A stretch of DNA of 64,000 nucleotides from Polaribacter atrinae (GTDB lineage: Bacteria > Bacteroidota > Bacteroidia > Flavobacteriales > Flavobacteriaceae). The stretch lies in the NCBI RefSeq assembly GCF_038023995.1, contig NZ_CP150660.1:2540501-2604500 (forward strand), given 5' to 3'. Numbering within the stretch: the stretch's first letter is position 1; every line of letters starts with the position of its first letter. The notes below the pieces were generated by a model. That model searched no databases. It was not told where the DNA came from and was given only the letters and a program-made list of their open reading frames with translations. Positions 55,126 through 62,976 of the stretch are shown here, one piece after another. The translations under genes and the position numbers were made by a program.

Positions 55126-56160
55126 TTAATTTAAATATTTTAAAAACATATTATCAAAAACTTTTGCTCTTTCATCAATACTATCACTTAAAGATCCGGA
55201 TCTATCATAGTTTACTATATAACTATATAAGTTTATTGATTGTTGAGTTTTTTCACCTGCTAACTTCTTCAAATTATCCTTTTCTTTTAATCTATTCTCC
55301 TCAAATTTATTAAATTCTAATTTGAAATCAGCTACATTAAAACTTTTGTTCCCAATATTTCTAAATAAAAACCAAAAAATATCAATAAATGTAAACTTAT
55401 TGACTATTCGTTTACCTCCTGAATGATCAATGTCGTAAATTAAATCAAGAACTTTATCAACTTTTCTTAAATCAGTAAGACTGACATTAATTGATTTATC
55501 TAAATAAAATCTTTCAATTAATCCTCCTTTGAGGTCATCAGAATTATTGTAGAACATTAAACAAAAAACATGTGCCAAGTAATCTTGATGTTTAAATCTC
55601 TTTTTAGAAATTTTACATTTATCAAAAAAATTATGGTTCAAAACAATACTTTCAATATGTTTGCCAGCAGAGCTTATGATAGCGTTCCTCTTTTCAGCCG
55701 CATTTAAAGTAATTCCTTCCTGTAATCTTCCAAATAGAACTCTAACCTCATCTTCACTACAATCCTCAATAATTGAAATTGTTATTTCTGAATCTAAAAT
55801 TTTATCTTGCAATACAGATGGTAATTCATCAAATTTTTTACCTCCAACTATTTCATCACCTATTTTACCAACTTGAAGTCCCTTAATGCTTTTATTTATT
55901 AATTTAAAATCACCGTCATGAAAATTAAATATAGCTGTTAGACGCTGTTGTCCATCTGCTACTTCATAATCATGAAGTTTATTGCTGACAACCCTTAAAT
56001 AAATTTTAGGAACATCTATACCTCTTAATAGAGAATCAATCAATAATGCTTCCTTTTCAGTAGTCCATACTTTTCCTCTTTGGTATTCAGGTTGTTCATT
56101 AATTTTATCCCTTCTTTTTATTAAAGTTGAGATTTTCCAATTTGTAACTTTTATCCTCAT
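55126..56160 (-). CDS. DUF262-domain protein, candidate phosphorothioate sensor (SspE-like N-terminal half)
   Basis: This 344-residue protein opens with the DUF262/ParB-like fold: PEYQRGKVWT (residues 24-33), LIDSLLRGIDVPKIYL, YEVADGQQRLTAIFNF with DGQQR at 69-73, and VLFGRLQEGITLNAAEKRN. In SspE and GmrSD-type proteins a DUF262 nucleotide-binding domain is followed by a DUF1524 HNH nuclease. Here the HNH part is absent and the C-terminus is helical (NKFEENRLKEKDNLKKLAGEK). It lies 6 bases after sspD and 5 bases before the SIR2 gene. The inferred job is to read the phosphorothioate mark and license or restrain the SIR2 protein. Confidence 0.82.
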   Translation of the reverse strand: MRIKVTNWKISTLIKRRDKINEQPEYQRGKVWTTEKEALLIDSLLRGIDVPKIYLRVVSNKLHDYEVADGQQRLTAIFNFHDGDFKLINKSIKGLQVGKIGDEIVGGKKFDELPSVLQDKILDSEITISIIEDCSEDEVRVLFGRLQEGITLNAAEKRNAIISSAGKHIESIVLNHNFFDKCKISKKRFKHQDYLAHVFCLMFYNNSDDLKGGLIERFYLDKSINVSLTDLRKVDKVLDLIYDIDHSGGKRIVNKFTFIDIFWFLFRNIGNKSFNVADFKLEFNKFEENRLKEKDNLKKLAGEKTQQSINLYSYIVNYDRSGSLSDSIDERAKVFDNMFLKYLN

Positions 56161-56166
56161 AATAAT

Positions 56167-57294
56167 TTAAATAAAACAACTAGCGCAACCTTCTCCTTCT
56201 GCCTCAAGAATATCGTCTTGCCAAGATTGTCCAGTTCTAGATTTTTTCTTTTGTCTATTCATTCTTAAGAAGTGTTCTTTCTTTATAGAAGCAACACGTT
56301 CTGGTTTTTCTAAGTCTTCTAAACGTTCAGCCATCCAGCTATAACCTTCTTTTTCATATTCTATAGCTTTGGCGTATAATTCAGGATGCTGTTCTAGTAA
56401 CCAAACCCACTCAATTTTTTGTTGGTAAAAACAGAAAAAGCAACCAGATCTACTTCTAGAGTAAGTTCCTTTTTTTATTTCACCATCAATCTCTACTTGA
56501 TATTCTATTGGTTTATAATAAGCAGGAATACCCACTCCAGATTCTTCAAGAATCTGAAAAACATCATCTAAACCAATGATTTCATCATTTTCAATTAAAG
56601 GAAACTCATTTAACTTACCAATTGGATAATCTGTGGTCTTCAAAAATTCAAAAACAACTTTATTAAACAGTTTTAAATCTACATCCATTAAAGCGTTTAG
56701 CTTTTGTGTTTGTGTAAACTTTGGAGAAATAAGCTGTTCAACGTATTGCAATGCATTAGGCAACACATTTTTATTAGCATATTCTTGATAGTACGCTTTA
56801 ACCATTTCCATATTAGAATTGATTAAAAGCTTTTTTATAACATCCTCACTCCATATGTTTTTTCTAAAAGGAAAAATAGTTTGAATGTTTTCTTTTTTGG
56901 AAATGTAACCCTCCCTGTTTTCGTCACCTCTAATGCCAACGTAAGATATTGTTGGCTCGTCGCTTACATAAGTTTCAAAAGGCTGTAGTTTCATCTTATT
57001 AGTACACCATCTAGCAGTTGCAGAAGGTAGATAACCACCATACATTGCTAAAAAATGATCAAAAGGATTTTTCATTGGAGAATTATCCTCATCCATGGAT
57101 TTATATAATTCTATATCTCGTCCTAAAACAGAATTAAGTCTACCTATTAAATCATAAGTTTCTTTTAGCTCCTTTCCTGTATCGCAAGTGTAATATTCTA
57201 TATCAAGTTCAGGATATTTTTGACTCATATAAATAGATAATGCAGCACTATCCTTACCTCCAGAAATACCCAATAAATGTTTCACCTTCGCCAT
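56167..57294 (-). CDS. sspD: DndC-like PP-loop ATPase, phosphorothioation protein SspD
   Basis: This 375-residue protein belongs to the PAPS-reductase/ATP-pyrophosphatase group. The PP-loop is GISGGKDSAALS (residues 9-20), followed by IEYYTCDTGKELKETYDLI, SATARWCTNKMKL and SYVGIRGDENREGY. Cysteines at 97, 285 and 288 (SGCFFC), with C370/C373 at the end, could hold an iron-sulfur cluster, as in DndC and SspD. The enzyme activates the DNA backbone with ATP for insertion of sulfur delivered by SspA. It starts 2 bases after the SspC gene, in the order B-C-D known for Ssp systems. Confidence 0.88.
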   Translation of the reverse strand: MAKVKHLLGISGGKDSAALSIYMSQKYPELDIEYYTCDTGKELKETYDLIGRLNSVLGRDIELYKSMDEDNSPMKNPFDHFLAMYGGYLPSATARWCTNKMKLQPFETYVSDEPTISYVGIRGDENREGYISKKENIQTIFPFRKNIWSEDVIKKLLINSNMEMVKAYYQEYANKNVLPNALQYVEQLISPKFTQTQKLNALMDVDLKLFNKVVFEFLKTTDYPIGKLNEFPLIENDEIIGLDDVFQILEESGVGIPAYYKPIEYQVEIDGEIKKGTYSRSRSGCFFCFYQQKIEWVWLLEQHPELYAKAIEYEKEGYSWMAERLEDLEKPERVASIKKEHFLRMNRQKKKSRTGQSWQDDILEAEGEGCASCFI

Positions 57295-57296
57295 AA

Positions 57297-60200
57297 TTAA
57301 ATATTCATTTCTTTAGACAGCAATTCTACCAAAAGTTCTTTTCTTTTAGTTTCATCCAACTGACTAATTGTTTCACTAATTTTATCTTTTATTGAAGTGA
57401 ATTCTTTGGAGGTGTTTGTGTTTACAACCAATTTATCATCAACATACTCACCTGTTTCACCGAAAAATCGGATTGAATATAAAGTTCCTTTATCAGAATT
57501 TTTATTAAAGTTACGAATTTCGGATGCTTTTATTAAACCTAAAGACAAATCTTTTATAGTATTAACTAACAAAGGTTCTTCTTCGTCTAGCAGTTCTTCT
57601 AATCCTTTTCCTAAAGCAACATCTGCAACAGATTTAATCCAACTTACTCTATCGTCTAAAGGAGAAATTAAACGTCTGTAAAAAACATTTTGAACTTTTC
57701 CTAAAGTTGCTGGGTTAATATCACTAATCTTAGATTGGATTTCTTTTTTATAAGTTTCAAATTCTAGTGATGAGCCATAGAAAGCATCGATAATTACCTT
57801 CTCAATTCTATTTAATAATTCATCATAAGCATTACGGATTTCTCTTATTGCATCTTGAATGTGATTTGTAAACGAATTAAGAACTTCTTCGTCTTCTTTT
57901 ATAGATAACGAATGAAAGCCTAATGCTGTTGGGAATAAATTAAATAAAGCGTCTTCAGGGTCTTTAGAAGTTAATATAGCTTCTCTTAGTTTAGTTGCTT
58001 TACTTGATAATTTATCTGTTTTAAGGGTGTAGTTGTTTAATCCTCTTTGAAACCTTAAGAAATTTCCAAATATAGACAAGAAAGTAGATTGAGTTCCTTT
58101 TGAATTTGAATCTCCAATTTGAACTAACTCTTTGTAGCTTTCAAGTAAATTAACTTTTAAACCAGAAACATCGTAACTTTTAATTAAGAAATCTTGAGGT
58201 TTTTTATAAATTAAATCAATAGTATCTTCGGTTATAAATGGAACAAAACCACCATTAGAGTGAAATAATGCGTAGTCTTCCTTTTTCGCAATTAAAAACA
58301 TTGGAATCCAGTAGTTTATAAGTCCTTTCTTAAGCTTATAAGGACTTTGTTCTAACAGTTCATAAAATTCTAATAGGTTTCTTTTATTAGACAAAGAACT
58401 ATTTAAAAACGATTCAGATTCATTCCAAAGCTGATATAGATTTGAGTTTCTGTTTGGTTTACTCAACTCGTAATATCCTAATTTATTATTTTTTTGATGT
58501 ATGCCCGACTCCTTTAACAAGCTTATATAAATAGCTTTTTGAGGAGGGAATTTTTCATCAGGAAAACCTAAGTTTTCAAGATGTTCATTCTCTAATAGTG
58601 CTCTTATTAGATATTTTCTTGCCGTATTTATAGGTGTACTTAAGAATTCTTTATTAATAAGTTCATTATTAAAAACAGGTGTCTTGTGGTAAATTTTATA
58701 ACAAATTTCTGTTAACCACTCATACAATTTATGCTTGCTAACGATATCTTCTGTTTTACCATCATTAATCCAAACATTCTTATCATTATTAAACAATTGA
58801 TTAATTGCAAGGTTTTTTAGTTGTTGTATATGAAACTCTCTTTCTGAATTCAAAAGTTTTAATGCATTTCTGTCATCTTGATGTTTCTCTAATAGTTTGT
58901 TGAATTTAAGAATCATCAATACTTCGTTTCTAATCTGGCTAGAATTTTTGTATAATACAAAAACATTAGAAATGTAATTTTTTGATTTTTTCTTAATGTC
59001 AGAAATTTTAATATCATCAAATACTAAATTAATATACCCGTCAATTACTCCTTCAGCTTCTGAAAGCTCATTATAGTTGTCAAATACTTTATATTCAAAA
59101 AATCTTCGAGTACCAGTTTCAAAAGAATACTTTTTAACAAGTAACATAGGTAGATCTACTAGATTCTTTATTTCACTTGAAATAGAAAAATCAGGATTAA
59201 TCTCTTTACTTACAGTTATCAATTCTTGTTCTAAGTCAATATCTGTGCCTTCTAAAAAATTGATTTTATTACTATGCTTGTAAAACCTAATTATCCCTGT
59301 TTTTTCAAGTCTGTCTAGAATTGAATTTATATCAACCTTTCTAGTTAGTTTAAAGTATCTAGAAATAAAAGCTTTATCAAAAAGCCCACCTACTTTAGAG
59401 AAAATATTTACTAAACCAATAGTTTTAATAACCTCAGAAACCTGTTTATAATCATCTTCAAAAGCTAATTCGGCTCTTTCAAGAGCTCTAAATGTAGTTA
59501 GCCATTGTGATCTATGTGGGTTATCTGAGCTATTAATTTCTGTAGATAGCGTATTTACTAAGTAGTCATATACGTTAGAAACAGAATAAAAATTTTCTTT
59601 TAATTTTTTAATTGAATAATCAGTATCATCATTTAAAAAGGAAAATAATGATCTCTCATTTTGTCCATATCGTTGAAGAGAATTAACTAATACATTTGAT
59701 GAAAGCCAATCTAAAGGATATAATGAATTACTTAATTCATCATTAACAAGCTTATTATGACTTACTAGGTTTGATGAGTAAATTAGTTTAAGTAAGTTTT
59801 TAAAATCTGACTTTACCTTTATGGGAATGTTAAATTCTTTCAGTTTTTTACTAGCAAAATAAATAAGCTGTTCTACTGGTTCATTAAACACTAAGTTTAC
59901 AAATCTTCCTTTTACTTTTTCCCATTCTAATTTATCTTGATCAGATAAATTATTTCCGTAGCTTGAAAAATTTTGATGTAATGTTATGATGAAATAAGTT
60001 TCATTTAAATCATCGTTCGCCCACTCTGATATTTGTTGAATTAAAAATAATTCATCAGCTGATTCATTTTTAGAAGCATATTCCAAAAATTTCCCGAATT
60101 CATCAATTATTAGAACAATACCTTTCTTTTTTTTCGAAGCTTTTATTCTTCTTCTTTCTAAAGCTGAAATAATTTTAGAGCTATCTAAATCTCCCTTAAG

Positions 60201-60521
60201 TTTAAGTTCTTTTGCTAATATATTTAAAAGAGAGTCATTTTCTCCTATTATCTTTATAAACTCGTAATCAACAACACTACCTTCTTCTGGAGTTAAGTTA
60301 TTAAAAAATAGTTGTTCTTTTTTTAAATTTTTCTCAAGCGCCCAAAGAAATGTTGATTTACCTGTTCCGTAATTACCAATTAAATTAAAAGATTTGTTTG
60401 CACCATAATTATTAACGAAAATTCTATCAAAAATCTCTTTCGTATTAGGTGTAACAACGTAATCTAATTGTTTAAACTCGTCCCTAACTATGTTAGTTGA
60501 AATATTATTAATGTACTCCAT
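57297..60521 (-). CDS. sspC: Large P-loop ATPase, phosphorothioation protein SspC
   Basis: This 1074-residue ATPase has Walker A LIGNYGTGKSTFLWAL (Lys55) and Walker B GIVLIIDEFGKFLEYA (Asp140, Glu141). A sensor region YFIITLHQNFSSYG follows. The remaining 850 residues are helical without recognised domains. It is placed between a DUF4007 gene (overlapping by 14 bases) and the DndC-like gene (2-base gap), which is the sspB-sspC-sspD order. SspC is the ATPase that drives sulfur incorporation in Ssp systems. The assignment rests on gene order plus motifs; large ATPases of this type also occur in BREX-like loci. Confidence 0.8.
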   Translation of the reverse strand: MEYINNISTNIVRDEFKQLDYVVTPNTKEIFDRIFVNNYGANKSFNLIGNYGTGKSTFLWALEKNLKKEQLFFNNLTPEEGSVVDYEFIKIIGENDSLLNILAKELKLKGDLDSSKIISALERRRIKASKKKKGIVLIIDEFGKFLEYASKNESADELFLIQQISEWANDDLNETYFIITLHQNFSSYGNNLSDQDKLEWEKVKGRFVNLVFNEPVEQLIYFASKKLKEFNIPIKVKSDFKNLLKLIYSSNLVSHNKLVNDELSNSLYPLDWLSSNVLVNSLQRYGQNERSLFSFLNDDTDYSIKKLKENFYSVSNVYDYLVNTLSTEINSSDNPHRSQWLTTFRALERAELAFEDDYKQVSEVIKTIGLVNIFSKVGGLFDKAFISRYFKLTRKVDINSILDRLEKTGIIRFYKHSNKINFLEGTDIDLEQELITVSKEINPDFSISSEIKNLVDLPMLLVKKYSFETGTRRFFEYKVFDNYNELSEAEGVIDGYINLVFDDIKISDIKKKSKNYISNVFVLYKNSSQIRNEVLMILKFNKLLEKHQDDRNALKLLNSEREFHIQQLKNLAINQLFNNDKNVWINDGKTEDIVSKHKLYEWLTEICYKIYHKTPVFNNELINKEFLSTPINTARKYLIRALLENEHLENLGFPDEKFPPQKAIYISLLKESGIHQKNNKLGYYELSKPNRNSNLYQLWNESESFLNSSLSNKRNLLEFYELLEQSPYKLKKGLINYWIPMFLIAKKEDYALFHSNGGFVPFITEDTIDLIYKKPQDFLIKSYDVSGLKVNLLESYKELVQIGDSNSKGTQSTFLSIFGNFLRFQRGLNNYTLKTDKLSSKATKLREAILTSKDPEDALFNLFPTALGFHSLSIKEDEEVLNSFTNHIQDAIREIRNAYDELLNRIEKVIIDAFYGSSLEFETYKKEIQSKISDINPATLGKVQNVFYRRLISPLDDRVSWIKSVADVALGKGLEELLDEEEPLLVNTIKDLSLGLIKASEIRNFNKNSDKGTLYSIRFFGETGEYVDDKLVVNTNTSKEFTSIKDKISETISQLDETKRKELLVELLSKEMNI

Positions 60522-61410
60522 AATGGTTTCTCAACATATTGTTTTTAAACTCGTTTGAGTTGTTTTTAAATTGTAATTGTCTTACCCCTGCATCATCCTT
60601 ATAAACAAATTGATTTTCTTCTTCACAAAGTTTATCTATTTGAATTTCTAATCCCTCGTTTGATAAACATAAGTAAGAACCAACTGTTTTTCTAATTCTA
60701 TCAAAACTCACGGAGTTTTCATTTTCAAACTCATGTAACAAGCAGTAAGCGAAAATCTCACTTGAAATACTTTCTTGAATATTTCTGTTTAATCTGTAAA
60801 CTGTTTGGTACACATCATTTTTTCTACCTGTATCAGCTACTAGATTTAAACTAAGTAAAGGAGTGTTGAAGTCATCTTCAATGGTCTTTTCATTTTTGAC
60901 AGGAGAAACATATGTTCTAATGAAAACTTTAAAATCTGAATTGAATGTTTTTATTGCTATTTCCTTTTGGTCATTGTCAACAAGAATTCTATTTACGTAA
61001 TTTAATATTTGATATTCAGAAAATTCTAAAGTGGCTTTATCTGAAAAGTAACGGGAAAATATAAGTTGAAAAATAGATGAATGATTGGTCTTGCATAAGT
61101 AGTACTGTAATAACCATAATGATCCCTCATTCTCTAAATACGGGTCTAATTCTTCTGTAAGAAAAAGCAAATTTGCAAACTCACTTAAAGTATCTTCTTT
61201 GTTTAAAATGCCAAAAGCTCTCAGCCAATGTTGAATAGATCTTACCATATTTTTACCCACTCCTAATAAAGGAATAGCGTTGTCAGTGCTAAATATGTTT
61301 TTAGATACCTGGTTATCAATAAGTTGAATCCCTTTTAATATCCACTGCTCTTTGCAGTGAAAGGTATCATGTCCTGAAAATCTTAAAGATTCTTGATTCG
61401 AAGTCATCAA
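60508..61410 (-). CDS. sspB: DUF4007 protein, phosphorothioation nickase SspB
   Basis: This 300-residue protein has the DUF4007 start: RFSGHDTFHCKEQWILKGI (residues 10-28), then PLLGVGKNMVRSIQHWLRAFGIL and LWLLQYYLC. The C-terminal half is winged-helix-like (SFDRIRKTVGSYLCLSNEGLEIQIDKL). In Ssp systems SspB is a DUF4007 protein that nicks DNA and recruits the other modification proteins. It is the first gene of a five-gene minus-strand operon and overlaps sspC by 14 bases. The short leader upstream (61411-61543) holds the promoter, though no clear -7 box was found. Confidence 0.85.
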   Translation of the reverse strand: MMTSNQESLRFSGHDTFHCKEQWILKGIQLIDNQVSKNIFSTDNAIPLLGVGKNMVRSIQHWLRAFGILNKEDTLSEFANLLFLTEELDPYLENEGSLWLLQYYLCKTNHSSIFQLIFSRYFSDKATLEFSEYQILNYVNRILVDNDQKEIAIKTFNSDFKVFIRTYVSPVKNEKTIEDDFNTPLLSLNLVADTGRKNDVYQTVYRLNRNIQESISSEIFAYCLLHEFENENSVSFDRIRKTVGSYLCLSNEGLEIQIDKLCEEENQFVYKDDAGVRQLQFKNNSNEFKNNMLRNHYGVH

Positions 61411-61543
61411 TTATTTATGTAAATTTGATTAAGTGTGCAATTTAATTAAATATGGATGAACTCCGCCATGTAGAAAGGATTTTTATAAATAAATCAGGAA
61501 AATGATACTAAATCACTGTTGTTTAATATTTTAAGGTTAAGTT

Positions 61544-61714
61544 ATGAATGAGAATGAAAAATGGCTTTCGAGTAAAGAAACTCTAAAAAAGGTAAAAATT
61601 CAAAGTTGCGATTTAATGCATTATCGAATTCAGGGTAAGCTTGAGTTTAAAAAAAAGGGAAATGCATTTTTTTATTCTAAAGAGAGTTTAGAAAAAATAT
61701 TTTCTAAGGATTAA
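61544..61714 (+). CDS. Small excisionase-like HTH protein at the island's right end
   Basis: A 56-residue frame starts at ATG 61544. It reads MNENEKWLSSKETLKKVKIQ, then SCDLMHYRIQGKLEFKKKGN, then AFFYSKESLEKIFSKD. The layout W-L-S-S-K-E-x-L-K-K-V, a short turn, R-x-x-G-K-L and F-Y-S-K-E-S-L matches the HTH_17/MerR-like excisionase family in miniature. It lies within 90 bases of attR and reads toward it, next to the putative arm sites, so a role in excision directionality is likely. It is short, but its composition and position support it as a real gene. Confidence 0.65.
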   Translation: MNENEKWLSSKETLKKVKIQSCDLMHYRIQGKLEFKKKGNAFFYSKESLEKIFSKD

Positions 61715-61742
61715 GTAAAATAAGACTTGTTGTATCTAGTTT

Positions 61743-61762
61743 GTAGCCCTATAGGTAGCCCT
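61743..61762 (+). promoter_or_regulatory. Putative integrase arm-type sites, right end
   Basis: GTAGCCCT (61743-61750) is followed by ATAGGTAGCCCT (61751-61762). The second is identical to 40216-40227 near attL. Two adjacent copies beside attR are consistent with arm-site binding by the integrase. Confidence 0.5.
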
Positions 61763-61776
61763 AGTAATTAAAAAAC

Positions 61777-61807
61777 CCTTTAAAAACAATGTTTTTAAAG
61801 GATTTTT
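61777..61807 (+). terminator. Terminator at the island's right end
   Basis: A perfect 11-bp stem (CCTTTAAAAAC/GTTTTTAAAGG) with a 3-base loop is followed by ATTTTT. It ends the small excisionase gene and, read on the other strand, lies directly beyond the tRNA-Leu 3' end. Confidence 0.8.
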
Positions 61808-61823
61808 GGTACTCAAGGCGGGA
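61803..61823. repeat. attR direct repeat, 3' end of tRNA-Leu
   Basis: TTTTTGGTACTCAAGGCGGGA pairs with attL at 40089-40109 with one difference. It contains the CCA end, the acceptor stem and the start of the T arm of the tRNA, the usual target of tyrosine recombinases. Confidence 0.88.
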
Positions 61824-61891
61824 ATCGAACCCGCACTTCCGAAAAAACTGGATTTTGAATCCAGCGCGTCTACCAATTCCGCCACTTGAGC
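61807..61891 (-). tRNA. tRNA-Leu (anticodon CAA)
   Basis: On the minus strand the sequence folds as a class II tRNA. The acceptor stem is GCTCAAG with CTTGAGT, followed by ACCA. The D arm is GGCGGAATTGGTAGACGC. The anticodon arm is CTGGA-TTCAAAA-TCCAG, giving anticodon CAA. A long variable arm and the T arm CGGGTTCGATTCCCG follow. The leucine identity fits the long variable arm and the anticodon. CCA is encoded. The 3' end is the island's integration site and was rebuilt by the insertion. Confidence 0.95.
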
Positions 61892-61973
61892 AAAAATTTA
61901 ATAAGACTGCAAATGTATAAAATTATTTTATTTTAAAGTGAAAAAATTAATTCGAAACTCAATAAATAATTTC

Positions 61974-61981
61974 TACTTTTG
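61974..61981 (+). promoter_or_regulatory. Putative -7 box of the prs promoter
   Basis: TACTTTTG matches the TAnnTTTG consensus 34 bases before the prs start codon. No strong -33 TTG was found, so confidence is moderate. Confidence 0.45.
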
Positions 61982-62015
61982 TAAACTTACAACAACACAA
62001 CAAAAAAACAACTAA

Positions 62016-62957
62016 ATGCCTACAAATCAATTAGCACCAAAACTTTTTGCCTGCAGACAAAGCACAGTTTTGGCAGAAAAGATTGCAAAAGAGTACAATA
62101 CTACTTTAGGAAAAGTTAAAACAACCTACTTTAGTGACGGAGAATTTCAACCAGCTTTTGAAGAATCTGTTCGTGGAAGACGCGTTTTTATTATTGGATC
62201 TACGTTTCCGAATGCAGACAATTTAATGGAAATGTTATTAATGTTAGATGCTGCAAAAAGAGCATCTGCAAGACATATTACAGCGGTGATGCCATATTTT
62301 GGTTGGGCAAGACAAGATAGAAAAGATCAGCCAAGAGTTGCCATAGGAGCAAAATTAGTTGCTAATCTATTACAATCTGCAGGAGCAACTAGAATTATGA
62401 CGATGGATTTACATGCAGACCAAATTCAAGGTTTCTTTGAAAAGCCAGTAGACCACTTATTTGCTTCTACTATTTTTATGCCTTACATCAATAGCTTAAA
62501 ATTAGATAATTTAACAATAGCATCTCCAGATATGGGAGGTTCTAAAAGAGCATATGCATACTCTAAGCACTTACACTGTGATGTTGTTATTTGTTATAAA
62601 CAACGTATTAAAGCTAATCAAATTGGTCACATGGAACTAATTGGAGACGTTAAAGGTAAGAATGTTATTTTAGTAGATGACATGATTGATACTGGAGGAA
62701 CGTTAGCACATGCAGCAAATTTAATGATGGAAAGAGGAGCGTTAAGTGTACGAGCAATTTGTACGCACCCAATACTTTCTGGTGGTGCTTATGAGAAAAT
62801 AGAAAACTCAGGATTAACAGAATTGATTGTTTCAGACACTATTCCGTTAAAAAAGGAGACTTCTAAAATAAAAGTGGTATCTTGCGCGCCATTATTTGCG
62901 GATGTTATGCATAAAGTGCAAGACAATACTTCAATTAGTGGACAATTTTTAATGTAA
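62016..62957 (+). CDS. prs: Ribose-phosphate pyrophosphokinase
   Basis: This 313-residue protein has the PRPP synthetase hallmarks: KTTYFSDGEFQPAFEESVRGRRVFIIGSTF, VMPYFGWARQDRKDQPRVAIGAKLVANLL, TMDLHADQIQGFF (catalytic and ATP contacts), and the PRPP-binding loop VILVDDMIDTGGTLAHAANL. It makes PRPP from ribose-5-phosphate and ATP for nucleotide, histidine and tryptophan synthesis. The gene is followed after 19 bases by the L25/Ctc gene, and that pairing with pth downstream is a standard order in Bacteroidetes. It belongs to the core chromosome outside the island. Confidence 0.97.
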   Translation: MPTNQLAPKLFACRQSTVLAEKIAKEYNTTLGKVKTTYFSDGEFQPAFEESVRGRRVFIIGSTFPNADNLMEMLLMLDAAKRASARHITAVMPYFGWARQDRKDQPRVAIGAKLVANLLQSAGATRIMTMDLHADQIQGFFEKPVDHLFASTIFMPYINSLKLDNLTIASPDMGGSKRAYAYSKHLHCDVVICYKQRIKANQIGHMELIGDVKGKNVILVDDMIDTGGTLAHAANLMMERGALSVRAICTHPILSGGAYEKIENSGLTELIVSDTIPLKKETSKIKVVSCAPLFADVMHKVQDNTSISGQFLM

Positions 62958-62976
62958 ATAATTAATAAAAAAAGTA

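Larger units (their letters stand above)
40089..61823. mobile_element. Integrative genomic island in tRNA-Leu(CAA) carrying an Ssp-type phosphorothioation locus
   Basis: The element spans about 21.7 kb between two 21-base direct repeats, TTTTTGGTACTCAAGG-Y-GGGA, which differ at one base. The right copy is the 3' end of a tRNA-Leu gene, including CCA. A tyrosine recombinase lies 162 bases inside the left repeat, and a 12-base motif (ATAGGTAGCCCT) occurs near both ends as expected for arm-type sites. The interior holds excisionase-like proteins, a replication-initiator-like protein and a DnaC-like ATPase, but no relaxase, MobC or conjugation genes. It is therefore an integrative element that would need help to transfer. 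The cargo is defence genes. The flanking chromosome is contiguous metabolic and housekeeping DNA. Confidence 0.9.

Noticed and set aside
54260..61410. Reading the minus-strand operon as a BREX type 4-like locus, because of the PAPS-reductase-like protein and large ATPase
   Set aside because: No PglZ or BrxL gene is present, while DUF4007, the B-C-D order and a cysteine desulfurase in the same island fit Ssp better.
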